The notes under the pieces were generated by a model, which was not told the DNA's origin, did not search any database, and saw only the letters and a program-made list of their open reading frames with translations. From NCBI GenBank assembly GCA_023228645.1, contig JALOAT010000056.1:1-23332 (forward strand): 23,332 nucleotides of DNA, given 5' to 3'. The stretch comes from Gammaproteobacteria bacterium. GTDB lineage: Bacteria; Pseudomonadota; Gammaproteobacteria; Thiohalomonadales; Thiohalomonadaceae. The translations under genes and the position numbers were made by a program. Positions 6,176 through 13,955 of the stretch are shown in pieces (positions within the stretch are counted from its first letter, which is position 1; every line of letters begins with the position of its first letter).

Positions 6176-7543
6176 ATGACAGCCCCCATTCCGTCCCCTG
6201 GTTCCACCGGTCAACCCCGTCAGGTTTACTCGGTCTCGCAACTGAACCGCGAGGCGCGAGCCGTCCTCGAAGGCCATTTTCCGCTGCTGTGGGTCGAGGG
6301 CGAGATCTCCAATTTTGCGAGGCCCGGCTCCGGACATCTTTATTTTTCCCTGAAGGACGAACACGCCCAGGCGCGCTGCGCCATGTTCCGCGTGCGCAAC
6401 CTGCACCTGCGCTTCGAACCGCGCAATGGCATGCACGTAGTGGCGAGGGTGCGCATCTCCATGTTCGAGCCGCGCGGGGAATTCCAGCTCATCGTCGAAC
6501 ACATGGAGGAGGCCGGCGACGGCGTGCTGCGGCGGGCCTTTGACGCCTTGAAGGCCCGGCTCCAGACCGAGGGCCTGTTCGATCCCGCACGCAAGCGTCC
6601 CCTGCCCGCCATGCCGAACACGGTGGGCGTGATCACCTCGCCCACCGGCGCCGCCATCCGCGACGTGCTCACCATACTGCGTCGCCGCTGCCCGGCCATC
6701 CAGGTCATCGTCTATCCGGTGCCCGTGCAGGGTGCGGGCGCCGCACAGAAGATCGCCGCCGCCATCGGGCGTGCCGGCATGCGCGGCGAATGTGACGTGC
6801 TCATCGTCGGCCGCGGAGGCGGTTCGCTGGAGGACCTGTGGGCCTTCAATGAGGAGGTGGTGGCGCGCGCCGTCCACGCCTCGCCCATTCCGGTAGTGAG
6901 CGCCGTGGGCCACGAGATCGATTTCACCATCGTGGACTTCGTCGCCGATATGCGTGCCGCGACGCCGTCCGCCGCTGCCGAACTGGTGAGTCCCGACAGC
7001 ACCCAACAATTGAAGCGCCTCGCGCGCCTGGATGCCCGCCTCACCCGCTGCACCCAGACGGTGGTGGCGCGCAAGCGCCAGATGCTCGTCTGGGTGGACA
7101 AGCGCCTGAAACATCCGGGCCGCAAGCTCCAGGAGATGGCCCAGCGCGTGGACGAACTGCAATCGCGGCTCGTCAAGGCCGAGCAACGCTGGCTGCGCCA
7201 CATGGGCGCGCGCCTCGCGACGGTGAGCGCACGGCTTTCGCAGCACACCCCCGTGCACCGCCTGGCGCGCCTTGCCGATCGCCGGCGCAGCCTCACGCAC
7301 CGCCTGGCAGCGGCCATGGGACGCGTGCATGAAACGCGCGTACAGTATCTGCACGCCAACGTGCGGGCCCTGCACGCCATCTCGCCGCTGGCCACGCTCG
7401 GTCGCGGCTATGCCATCGTGCAGCGCACTGACGGCAGCGTGGTCCGCGCCCCCGTTGAGGTGGCGGTGGGTGACCGCCTGCGTGCACGCTTGGCACAGGG
7501 TGCGCTCAACGTGAGGGTGGAGGAAAAGGATGTCGATGTTTAA
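6176..7543 (+). CDS. xseA: Exodeoxyribonuclease VII large subunit XseA
   Basis: XseA is the catalytic subunit of exonuclease VII, which with several XseB subunits degrades single-stranded DNA from both ends in mismatch repair and damage processing. The 455-residue protein has normal length. An N-terminal OB fold (about 17-115) includes LLWVEGEISNFARPGSGHLY and SLKDEHAQ. The nuclease core shows VGVITSPTGAAIRDVL, VGRGGGSLEDLWAFNEE, AVGHEIDFTIVDFVAD and the TPSAAAEL end. A long arginine-rich coiled-coil (about 280-405) and a small C-terminal domain with LGRGYAIVQ follow. The start matches family N-termini, but there is no ribosome binding site; see the promoter entry. It overlaps the next gene by 14 nt. 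xseB is not in this window. Confidence 0.96.
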   Translation: MTAPIPSPGSTGQPRQVYSVSQLNREARAVLEGHFPLLWVEGEISNFARPGSGHLYFSLKDEHAQARCAMFRVRNLHLRFEPRNGMHVVARVRISMFEPRGEFQLIVEHMEEAGDGVLRRAFDALKARLQTEGLFDPARKRPLPAMPNTVGVITSPTGAAIRDVLTILRRRCPAIQVIVYPVPVQGAGAAQKIAAAIGRAGMRGECDVLIVGRGGGSLEDLWAFNEEVVARAVHASPIPVVSAVGHEIDFTIVDFVADMRAATPSAAAELVSPDSTQQLKRLARLDARLTRCTQTVVARKRQMLVWVDKRLKHPGRKLQEMAQRVDELQSRLVKAEQRWLRHMGARLATVSARLSQHTPVHRLARLADRRRSLTHRLAAAMGRVHETRVQYLHANVRALHAISPLATLGRGYAIVQRTDGSVVRAPVEVAVGDRLRARLAQGALNVRVEEKDVDV

Positions 7544-8381
7544 GAGCGTCATTTTTGCCCTCGCCGCACTGGTGGCCTCCGGCGCCGGCGCGGCCGAGCT
7601 GCCGCAGGCATCGGCCGTTCCCGGCGGGGTCGCCGTGGTGCCGCTCGGCGCGGCCGGCAAGGTCCTGGAGGCACACTATGCCGACCATCGCGTGCTGGTG
7701 ACCCGCAGCGGGAACGGCTGGGTGGCAGTGGTGGGCATTCCGCTCCAGACCTCCATCGGCGCGCATGAGCTGCGCGTGGTACGCGACGGTCGCGAAGAGC
7801 GGCTGTCCTTCCAGGTTGCCCCCAAGCAGTACGCCACCCAGCACCTCACGCTCGAAAACAAGCGCATGGTGAACCCCTACGCCAAGGACATGCCGCGCAT
7901 CATCGCCGAGCAACGCCGCGCCCGTACCGTCTTCACCACCTGGCGCGACGCCAGCCCCTCACAGCTGCGCTTCGCGGCCCCCGTGGACGGCCGCAACAGC
8001 GGCACCTTCGGCCTGCGCCGCTTCTTCAACGGCGAGCCGCGCAAGCCCCACAGCGGCATGGACATCGCCGCGCCCACCGGCACGCCGGTGCGTGCGCCCG
8101 TCCCGGGCAGGGTGACCGAAACGGGCGACTATTTCTTCAACGGCAAGACCGTGTTCCTCGATCACGGTCAGGGGCTGGTGACCATGTACTGCCATCTGGA
8201 CAGCATCGACGTTCAGGTGGGCGATGAAGTAGATGCAGGACAGATCATCGCCACTGTCGGCGCCACCGGCCGCGTCACCGGCCCCCACCTGCACTGGACC
8301 GTCAGCCTCAACGGCACCGCCGTCGACCCCGCCCTGTTCCTGCTGCCTGCCGAAATGGCGGCGGTGGCGGGAGAAGAGTGA
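7530..8381 (+). CDS. Secreted M23-family zinc metallopeptidase
   Basis: The 283-residue protein carries a signal peptide (about 1-22, ending GAGAAE), so it acts in the periplasm. An N-terminal beta domain (about 25-100) precedes a LytM/M23 domain (about 145-275). The zinc site is complete: H174-x3-D178 in KPHSGMDIAAP and H253-x-H255 in GPHLHW, with H222 in MYCHLD as the other conserved histidine. Such enzymes cut peptidoglycan cross-bridges or act as cell-wall regulators. GGAGG before 7530 supports this start; a second ATG at 7536 is also possible. The start lies inside the end of xseA, so the two are probably translationally coupled, a common arrangement in this group. There is no obvious terminator right behind it. 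Confidence 0.92.
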   Translation: MSMFKSVIFALAALVASGAGAAELPQASAVPGGVAVVPLGAAGKVLEAHYADHRVLVTRSGNGWVAVVGIPLQTSIGAHELRVVRDGREERLSFQVAPKQYATQHLTLENKRMVNPYAKDMPRIIAEQRRARTVFTTWRDASPSQLRFAAPVDGRNSGTFGLRRFFNGEPRKPHSGMDIAAPTGTPVRAPVPGRVTETGDYFFNGKTVFLDHGQGLVTMYCHLDSIDVQVGDEVDAGQIIATVGATGRVTGPHLHWTVSLNGTAVDPALFLLPAEMAAVAGEE

Positions 8382-8483
8382 ACAGGGGTTGTTTTGCGTA
8401 GCCCTGAATCTGCGGTAATTTTCGGTCCATGCGCCGAAGGTATGGACCAGATATGCACCTCTTGTTTGATCCCCTCTTCCTGT

Positions 8484-8504
8484 CCTTCTCCCGGAGGGAG
8501 AAGG
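8484..8504. repeat. Short hairpin in the M23-nrdJ spacer
   Basis: CCTTCTCC (8484-8491) and GGAGAAGG (8497-8504) form a perfect 8-bp stem with a 5-nt loop. It could contribute to termination from the M23 side, but no T tract follows. Confidence 0.4.
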
Positions 8505-8658
8505 GACGATCCTGCCCACCTACTCCCTGCGTGAAACGACGGCATGATGCAGAAGATACGACTCCATGGATGGAGGAGGTAGACCGCGCCGGGAGCCGGC
8601 GGTCGAGAGCAATGCATGGAGCAAGCCGCCGGAAGTGTCGTACCGATACCCTTGATTT

Positions 8659-8678
8659 CCCCCGTGTCCCCCGTGTTT
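8659..8678. repeat. Two-unit array of the 9-nt CACGGGGGA repeat
   Basis: CCCCCGTGT occurs twice in tandem, 14 nt beyond the nrdJ stop codon. Read in nrdJ sense it is ACACGGGGG twice, the unit that forms the large inverted arrays at 20499-20694 and 21246-21416. No opposing arm is seen in this spacer. Confidence 0.6.
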
Positions 8679-8691
8679 AGTCTTTCCCAGA

Positions 8692-10506
8692 TCAGTCCCC
8701 CTCACGCTCCAAGCCGCAGCACTGGGTGGCGGGTTCGACGGCGGTCCCGCGGGTGAGAATGGCGCCGGTGATGGGGTTGGGGCGGAAGGTGGTGCAGCCC
8801 TTCAAACCACTGTCGTAGGCCATACGGTACAGGCGCTGGAAGGTCTCGAAGGGGTAATCGGCCGGGACGTTGATGGTCTTGGAAATGGCGTTGTCCACGA
8901 AGGGCTGCAACGCGGCCTGCATCGCCAGGTGATCTTCCGGCGCAATCGCCTGGGCGGTAATGAAGGCCTCAGGCAGCACTGCGCCATCGTGCAGGGTGCG
9001 CCAAAGCGCATGGGCGTAATCTTCCACTGTCTGTTCGCTGTAGGTGCCGTCCCGTTCCACCAGGCGGCGCGTGTAGGCGTAGTCGAAGATAGGTTCCAGT
9101 CCACTCGATACGTTGTTGGCAAACAGGCTGATGGTACCCGTGGGCGCAATGGCCGTGACGTGGCTGTTGCGCATGCCGTGCTGCGCGATGCCGTCGCGGA
9201 TATCGGCGGGCAATTGCCGTATGAACCCTCCTTCCAGATAGGCGTCGCGTTCGAAAAAAGGGAACGGGCCCTTCTCTCCTGCCAACGCGACCGACGCCCG
9301 ATAAGCGCTGTGGCAGACCCGCTGCATCACCGACGCCGCAAACGCACGCCCCGCATCCCGGTCGTAGCGCAGCCCGAGCATGACCAGCGCATCGGCAAGC
9401 CCAGTGATGCCCAGGCCGATGCGCCGGCTCCCCCGGGCCTGCTCGGCCTGTTTTTCCAGCGGAAAACGCGAAACCTCGATGACATCGTCCATCAGCCGCA
9501 CGGCGGTAGTCACCGCCGCCGCCAGGGCCTCCTCGTCCAGTCGCGCGTCCGGCGTGAACGGCTCACGCACGAACGTCGGCAGATTGAGGGAACCGAGATC
9601 GCAGGCGCCGTAGGGCGGTAGCGGGATCTCGCCGCAAGGATTGGTGGCGCTGATGCGCTCGCGATACCAGAGGTTGTTCGTTGCGTTGATGCGGTCGATG
9701 AACAACACGCCGGGCTCCGCGTAATCGAACGTGGCGCGCATGATGCGTTCCCACAGTTCACGCGCCGGAACGGTTCGCATCACCCGGCACGGCACCGGTT
9801 CGGCTTGGCCGGACCAGTCGCGCATCACGATTGGCCCCTCACCCTTGACGCCGGCGACGGGGAAAACCAACGGCCACAGATCGTCGCTTTCCACCGCCTG
9901 CATGAAGGCGTCGCTGACCAGCACAGAGAGATTGAACCGGCGCAGGCGGCCCGGCTGGCGCTTGGCATCGATGAACTGCTCGATGTCCGGGTGATCGCAG
10001 CGCAGCGTGGCCATCATGGCGCCGCGGCGCGCCCCCGTGGACAGCAGCGTGCCGCACATGCTGTCCCACACATCCATGAACGAGACCGGGCCCGAAGCGA
10101 TGGTGGCGGAGGCATCGGCGCACGCACCGGACGGCCGCAAGGTGGAGAAGTCGTAACCGACGCCCCCGCCCTGCTGCATGGTGAGCGCGCCTTCCTTGAG
10201 GCCGTCGAAGATCCCGTCAAGGGAATCCTGGAGCGTGCCCATCACGAAACAGTTGAACAGCGTGACCTGTCGCCCGGTGCCCGCTCCGGCGAGGATGCGC
10301 CCGCCGGGAAGGAAGTGGAAACCCTCGAGACTATCGAAGAAAGCCCGCGCCCAACGGGCGGGCTCGCGTTCGGCGCCGGCCAGGGCGCGTGCCGTACGCT
10401 GCCACGTGGCGACCACATCCCGGTCATGAACGGTCTCAGACTCGCGAAAGCGGTACTTGCTGTCCCACACGCGTCGCGACACCTCGTTCCGGAAGTACTC
10501 GTCCAT
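8692..10506 (-). CDS. nrdJ: Class II (adenosylcobalamin-dependent) ribonucleotide reductase
   Basis: This enzyme reduces ribonucleotides to deoxyribonucleotides with a thiyl radical made from coenzyme B12, with or without oxygen. In the 604-residue protein, NPCGEIPLPPYGACDLGS (289-306) carries the radical cysteine C291, N289 and E293, and C302 eleven residues later; C86 in LFNCFV is the partner of the redox pair. The C291/C302 spacing equals that of known NrdJ enzymes. APTGTISLFANNVSSGLEP and KGCTTFRPNPITGAIL are family signatures. The C-terminus ends with C596-C597, probably the shuttle cysteines. There is no N-terminal ATP-cone, so overall activity control by dATP is probably missing. The ATG at 10506 fits the family; upstream codons are not conserved. 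It is divergent from the FKBP gene. No cobalamin riboswitch fits the short leader. Confidence 0.93.
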   Translation of the reverse strand: MDEYFRNEVSRRVWDSKYRFRESETVHDRDVVATWQRTARALAGAEREPARWARAFFDSLEGFHFLPGGRILAGAGTGRQVTLFNCFVMGTLQDSLDGIFDGLKEGALTMQQGGGVGYDFSTLRPSGACADASATIASGPVSFMDVWDSMCGTLLSTGARRGAMMATLRCDHPDIEQFIDAKRQPGRLRRFNLSVLVSDAFMQAVESDDLWPLVFPVAGVKGEGPIVMRDWSGQAEPVPCRVMRTVPARELWERIMRATFDYAEPGVLFIDRINATNNLWYRERISATNPCGEIPLPPYGACDLGSLNLPTFVREPFTPDARLDEEALAAAVTTAVRLMDDVIEVSRFPLEKQAEQARGSRRIGLGITGLADALVMLGLRYDRDAGRAFAASVMQRVCHSAYRASVALAGEKGPFPFFERDAYLEGGFIRQLPADIRDGIAQHGMRNSHVTAIAPTGTISLFANNVSSGLEPIFDYAYTRRLVERDGTYSEQTVEDYAHALWRTLHDGAVLPEAFITAQAIAPEDHLAMQAALQPFVDNAISKTINVPADYPFETFQRLYRMAYDSGLKGCTTFRPNPITGAILTRGTAVEPATQCCGLEREGD

Positions 10507-10513
10507 GGCAAAA

Positions 10514-10519
10514 ATACTA
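10514..10519 (-). promoter_or_regulatory. Possible -10 element directly before nrdJ
   Basis: On the minus strand TAGTAT ends 7 nt before the nrdJ ATG, with a TTCACG hexamer 18 nt further upstream as a weak -35. No Shine-Dalgarno sequence lies between them, so a leaderless transcript is possible. Confidence 0.35.
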
Positions 10520-10626
10520 GCGGACGCTCGAAAGAGCCGTGAAATTGCCCCGTTTGCGTGGTATCGGCCTGTCAAGCCGCGTAAACTGCGGGCGACCATT
10601 CATCCTTTCACCCCTTGGGACCCATC

Positions 10627-11112
10627 ATGCAAATCACCGCCAAAAAGGTCGTCACCATCGATTACACGCTCACCGACGAGCAGGGCCAGGTCATCGACAG
10701 CTCGCAGGGTCGCGACCCGCTTGCCTATCTGCACGGCTTCAGCAACATCATTCCGGGTCTGGAGTCGGCGCTGGAAGGACGCACCAGCGGTGACGCGCTG
10801 AACGTGAAGGTGGCGCCGACCGAGGCCTACGGTGAACGGGACGACGCCCTGATTCAATCGGTCTCCCGTGACCTCTTCGAGGATGCCAACGAGCTCGAGG
10901 TGGGCATGCGCTTCCAGTCGGTCAGCGAAGACGGCGTGCGGCTGGTGACAGTGGTCGACGTGACGGACGACACCGTTACCGTGGACGCCAACCATCCCCT
11001 CGCCGGCGTGACGCTCACCTTCGACGTGACCGTGGTCGACGTGCGCGACGCCAACGACGAAGAACTGGAACACGGCCACGTGCACGGGCCCGAGGGGCAT
11101 CATCACGATTGA
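10627..11112 (+). CDS. SlyD-like FKBP-type peptidyl-prolyl cis-trans isomerase
   Basis: The 161-residue protein begins MQITAKKVVTIDYTLTDEQG, the typical SlyD start. An FKBP half (DPLAYLHGFSNIIPGLESAL, about 33-52) is followed by an insert-in-flap chaperone domain (about 70-125) and the returning FKBP strand. The C-terminus is histidine-rich (HGHVHGPEGHHHD), as in SlyD proteins that bind nickel for hydrogenase or urease maturation, but the tail is short. It should catalyse proline isomerisation and chaperone folding in the cytoplasm. The ATG at 10627 is preferred over a TTG at 10615 from family N-termini; GGGA at 10617-10620 may serve as ribosome binding site. It is monocistronic, divergent from nrdJ, and ends at a strong terminator. 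Confidence 0.92.
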   Translation: MQITAKKVVTIDYTLTDEQGQVIDSSQGRDPLAYLHGFSNIIPGLESALEGRTSGDALNVKVAPTEAYGERDDALIQSVSRDLFEDANELEVGMRFQSVSEDGVRLVTVVDVTDDTVTVDANHPLAGVTLTFDVTVVDVRDANDEELEHGHVHGPEGHHHD

Positions 11113-11119
11113 TGCGAAT

Positions 11120-11137
11120 GCGGGAGCATGCTCCCGC
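11120..11137. repeat. Perfect 18-bp palindrome
   Basis: GCGGGAGCATGCTCCCGC is fully self-complementary without a loop and starts 8 nt after the FKBP stop codon. It resembles the core of GGAGC...GCTCC extragenic palindromes. It may be a REP relic or help transcript ending together with the next hairpin. Confidence 0.55.
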
Positions 11138-11152
11138 CGCGCCATCCAGAAG

Positions 11153-11184
11153 AAGAGAGCACGGGTGACGTGCTCTCTTTTTTT
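11153..11184 (+). terminator. Intrinsic terminator of the FKBP gene
   Basis: AAGAGAGCACG (11153-11163) pairs perfectly with 11169-11179 around a 5-nt loop and runs into seven consecutive T (11178-11184). This is the best rho-independent terminator in the window. Confidence 0.9.
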
Positions 11185-11248
11185 GTATCCGCGGAAAGCG
11201 CGTGAAAGTCCCTAGGCCACGTGGTGCGCGAACATGACCTCGCCCTAC

Positions 11249-11282
11249 TTTGCGCTCTCTGCGCTCTCTGCGTCTCTGCGTT
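11249..11282. repeat. CTCTCTGCG tandem array behind der
   Basis: The unit CTCTCTGCG repeats with 8-9-nt spacing (CTCTCTGCG, CTCTCTGCG, TCTCTGCG). It belongs to the same family as the two arms at 15917-15950 and 16011-16044. It lies in the spacer between the convergent FKBP and der genes, followed by a REP-like unit. Confidence 0.65.
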
Positions 11283-11310
11283 GGGCCATTTTCTTGGTGG
11301 CCGCATGCTC

Positions 11311-11344
11311 CCCGGATTCCGCCGTGCTCCATCCGGGTTACGAC
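11311..11344. repeat. REP-like repeat (copy 2)
   Basis: CCCGGAT (11311-11317), 13 nt, then ATCCGGG (11331-11337) and a TTACGA end. The unit matches 3999-4031 with a few substitutions and one indel. It lies 12 nt downstream of the der stop codon. Confidence 0.65.
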
Positions 11345-11355
11345 CGGGCGACGGA

Positions 11356-12756
11356 CTAGCGCTTGGTCTCGCGCTTCTTGATGTGCCGCACCATGCGCTT
11401 GCGGTGGGCCACCTGGCGCGGTGTGAGGGTGTTCTTCTTGCCTTCGTACGGATTTTCGCTGCCGCGGAACTCCACACGCAGCGGCGTGCCTTGCAGGCGC
11501 AGTTGCTCCCTGAAGAAATTCACCAGGAAACGCTTGTAGCTGTCGGGCACGGCGTTGGGCTGGCTGCCATGAATGATGATGATGGGCGGATTACGTCCGC
11601 CCTGGTGGGCGTAACGCATCTTGATGCGCCGGCCGCGCACCAGCGGCGGCGTGTGAACGGCCACGGCGCTTTCCAGCATGCGCGTCAGCTCGGGCGTGGG
11701 GAAGCGCGCCATGGCCGCCTTGTAGGCGCTGCGCACCGAGGCAAACAGCTCGCCCACGCCGGTGCCGTGCAGTGCCGAGATAAAGTGGACCTTGGCCCAT
11801 TCCACGAACGGGATCTTGAAGTCGAGATCACGGCGCACCTGATCGCGCTGGTCCTGGGAAAGGTTGTCCCACTTGTTGATGGCGATCACCAGCGCGCGAC
11901 CGGCGTCGAGTACATGGCCGAGCAGCGTGGCGTCCTGCTCGCCCACGCCTTCACGGGCGTCGATCACCATGATCACCACGTTGGCCTCTTCGATGGACTG
12001 CAGGGTCTTGATGACCGAGAACTTCTCGACCGTATCCTCGATGCGCGCGCGGCGCCGCACGCCCGCCGTGTCGATGAAGGTATAGGCCTGCCCGTCACGC
12101 TCGAAGGGCACGTAGATGCTGTCCCGCGTGGTGCCCGGCATGTCGTACACCACCACGCGCTCTTCGCCGATCACACGGTTGACCAGCGTGGATTTGCCGA
12201 CGTTGGGGCGCCCGACGATGGCGACCTTGATGCCGGCCTCTTCGTCTTCCAGGTCTTCCCCATCCTGCGGGAAGCGCTCAAGCACCTCTTCCATGAGTCC
12301 ATGGATGCCGTCGCCGTGGGCGGCGGAGATGGTGTGCGGATCACCGAGGCCCAGCGCATGGAATTCGGCGCTCGCGGTGGCCCAGGGCATGCCCTCGGTC
12401 TTGTTCACCACCAGGAACACGGGGCGCCCGGTCTGGCGCAGCTGGCGCGCGATCTCCTCGTCGCCGCCGGTGAGGCCGGCGCGGCCATCGGTGACGAACA
12501 GCACCGCGTCGGATTCCTGAATGGCCTGCACGGCCTGACGGGCCATGATCTCTTCGACGCCGCGCTCGCCACCGGTCAGGCCGCCCGTGTCCACCACGAT
12601 GTAGGGGCGATCGCCGACCACGCCGCGACCGTACTTGCGGTCACGCGTCAGGCCCGGCTGATCGGCCACCAGGGCGTCACGGGTCTTGGTGAGATGATTG
12701 AACAGCGTGGACTTGCCCACGTTGGGGCGGCCCACCAGGGCGATGACGGGTTTCAT
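11356..12756 (-). CDS. der: Ribosome biogenesis GTPase Der (EngA)
   Basis: Der is an essential tandem GTPase that binds the 50S precursor and helps its maturation. The 466-residue protein has two G domains: the first with GRPNVGKST (9-17), DQPGLTRDR (32-40), DTGG (56-59) and NKTE (118-121); the second, from about residue 177, with GRPNVGKST, MPGTTRDS, DTAG and NKWD. A KH-like domain follows (about 355-440, with PPIIIIHGSQPNAVPDSYKRF region) and a basic tail. The first-domain G4 motif reads NKTE instead of NKxD. The ATG overlaps the bamB stop (ATGA), so it is the last gene of the long minus-strand cluster. Downstream are only repeats and the convergent FKBP gene. Confidence 0.97.
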   Translation of the reverse strand: MKPVIALVGRPNVGKSTLFNHLTKTRDALVADQPGLTRDRKYGRGVVGDRPYIVVDTGGLTGGERGVEEIMARQAVQAIQESDAVLFVTDGRAGLTGGDEEIARQLRQTGRPVFLVVNKTEGMPWATASAEFHALGLGDPHTISAAHGDGIHGLMEEVLERFPQDGEDLEDEEAGIKVAIVGRPNVGKSTLVNRVIGEERVVVYDMPGTTRDSIYVPFERDGQAYTFIDTAGVRRRARIEDTVEKFSVIKTLQSIEEANVVIMVIDAREGVGEQDATLLGHVLDAGRALVIAINKWDNLSQDQRDQVRRDLDFKIPFVEWAKVHFISALHGTGVGELFASVRSAYKAAMARFPTPELTRMLESAVAVHTPPLVRGRRIKMRYAHQGGRNPPIIIIHGSQPNAVPDSYKRFLVNFFREQLRLQGTPLRVEFRGSENPYEGKKNTLTPRQVAHRKRMVRHIKKRETKR

Positions 12757-13955
12757 GGGGTGCTCACGCGGAAGGCGCCGAGGGCGCCCCGCTTGTCATA
12801 GGCAAACACGAGAGAGTCGCCGACCACGGGGGCGGCGATGACGTGGTGTTCCTCGCGGTAGCCACGCAATGGATCGTCATAGGCCTGAGATACGGGAAAC
12901 AGTTCATGCCGGTCCTGCACGCGCACGCGCGCCAGGAAGCGGCCGTCGTCGCGCGCCAGCCAGTGCAGGTAACCGTCGAAATCACCCACGATTACCGCAT
13001 CGCCGTGCACCACCGGTGCGCTCAGCTGGCGCCCGCGCAGGGCATCCTGACGCCACAGGGTGCCGCCGTTGTGCTGCGCCAGGGCCCACACATTGCCCTC
13101 GGCATCGCTCACGAAGACTTCGCTGCCGGCCACGGCGAGCCCCTGGTAGGAGGAAATTTCACGACTCCACAGCGGCCGGCCGTTCGCCGGCGCCAAGGCG
13201 CCTACCCGTCCCTGGTAGCCGGCCACGAACAGCACGCCGTTGGCCAGCGCCAGCTGGCCGTCGATGTCGGCCAGGCGTTCCAGTTCGGTGCGACCCCGCG
13301 GCACCACGACGGTGGTCTCCCACACCAAGGTGCCGTCCCGCAGCGCATAGGCCGCGACACGCCCGTTGGCGAAGCCGACGATGGCGGCGTCGCCGACGAT
13401 GAGGGGCGCAGACTGGCCGCGCAGGCTCAGTAGCGGCACAGTCTGCTGTACGCGCCACAGCTGTCGCCCGTCCTGGGCCGAGAGGCCCTGGACGGCGCCG
13501 TCGATGGTGCGTGCCACGACGATGTCACCGGCCCTTACCGGATCGCCCAGTGATTCACTGCTGACCGGGACACGCCAGCGCACCGCGCCATCACCGCGCT
13601 GCAATGCAATGATTTCCGCCCGCCCACCCAGCAGCACCAGGTCACCGGCGGGACGGGGACCGCTGCTGAGGGGCGCGCCCAGATCAGCCTGCCAACGGCG
13701 CAGACCGCTCCTGGCGTCGTGGGCACTCACCAAACCACGGCGGCTCGCCGCAAGCACCAGGCCGTTGTCGTAGGCCGGGCCGAGTTGGAGGAAATGGCCG
13801 TCCGCACCGGCGGCTATGCTGCGCGCCCACGGCTGCTCGACCCGCAGCGCCGGCTCGAAATCGGCCAGTGGTGCGGGCGGAATCACCGGTGAAGGCGAAC
13901 CGGCGCAGCCGGCCAGGGCCAGCAACACGAGCCAGGGCGCGACACGTTTCATCAT
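12753..13955 (-). CDS. bamB: Outer membrane assembly lipoprotein BamB
   Basis: BamB is the propeller subunit of the BAM complex that folds beta-barrel proteins into the outer membrane. The 400-residue precursor starts with a lipoprotein signal, lipobox LALAGC with lipidated C17. The mature part is a repeated beta-propeller: each blade carries patterns such as VLAASRRGLVSAHDARSG-x-RRW, and the later units GLSAQDGRQLWR, AYALRDGTLVWE and ALAPANGRPLWS. About eight blades can be recognised, as expected. The start codon shares one base with the yfgM stop (TGATG) and the stop overlaps der by 4 nt, so it is inside a tightly coupled yfgM-bamB-der set. Two consecutive ATG codons are possible starts. 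Confidence 0.95.
   Translation of the reverse strand: MMKRVAPWLVLLALAGCAGSPSPVIPPAPLADFEPALRVEQPWARSIAAGADGHFLQLGPAYDNGLVLAASRRGLVSAHDARSGLRRWQADLGAPLSSGPRPAGDLVLLGGRAEIIALQRGDGAVRWRVPVSSESLGDPVRAGDIVVARTIDGAVQGLSAQDGRQLWRVQQTVPLLSLRGQSAPLIVGDAAIVGFANGRVAAYALRDGTLVWETTVVVPRGRTELERLADIDGQLALANGVLFVAGYQGRVGALAPANGRPLWSREISSYQGLAVAGSEVFVSDAEGNVWALAQHNGGTLWRQDALRGRQLSAPVVHGDAVIVGDFDGYLHWLARDDGRFLARVRVQDRHELFPVSQAYDDPLRGYREEHHVIAAPVVGDSLVFAYDKRGALGAFRVSTP

Larger units (their letters stand above)
8382..8691. other. Repeat-bearing spacer between convergent M23 and nrdJ genes
   Basis: This 310-bp spacer contains a 7-bp inverted repeat (GGTCCAT 8424-8430, complement 8442-8448), an 8-bp hairpin CCTTCTCC/GGAGAAGG (8484-8504), an imperfect GC-rich hairpin (8582-8604) and two units of a 9-nt repeat (8659-8678). 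Short frames crossing it have no supporting start signals and I do not call a gene. Confidence 0.6.

Noticed and set aside
8213..8617. Minus-strand frame in the M23-nrdJ spacer
   Set aside because: It starts in repeat-rich spacer, runs into the opposite strand of the M23 gene and has no ribosome binding site or motif.
10507..10626. Cobalamin riboswitch upstream of nrdJ
   Set aside because: The divergent spacer is only 120 bp, and no B12-box-like sequence or suitable fold was seen.
11221..12801. Long plus-strand frame (526 codons) opposite der
   Set aside because: Composition and lack of any recognisable motif show that it mirrors the der coding sequence.
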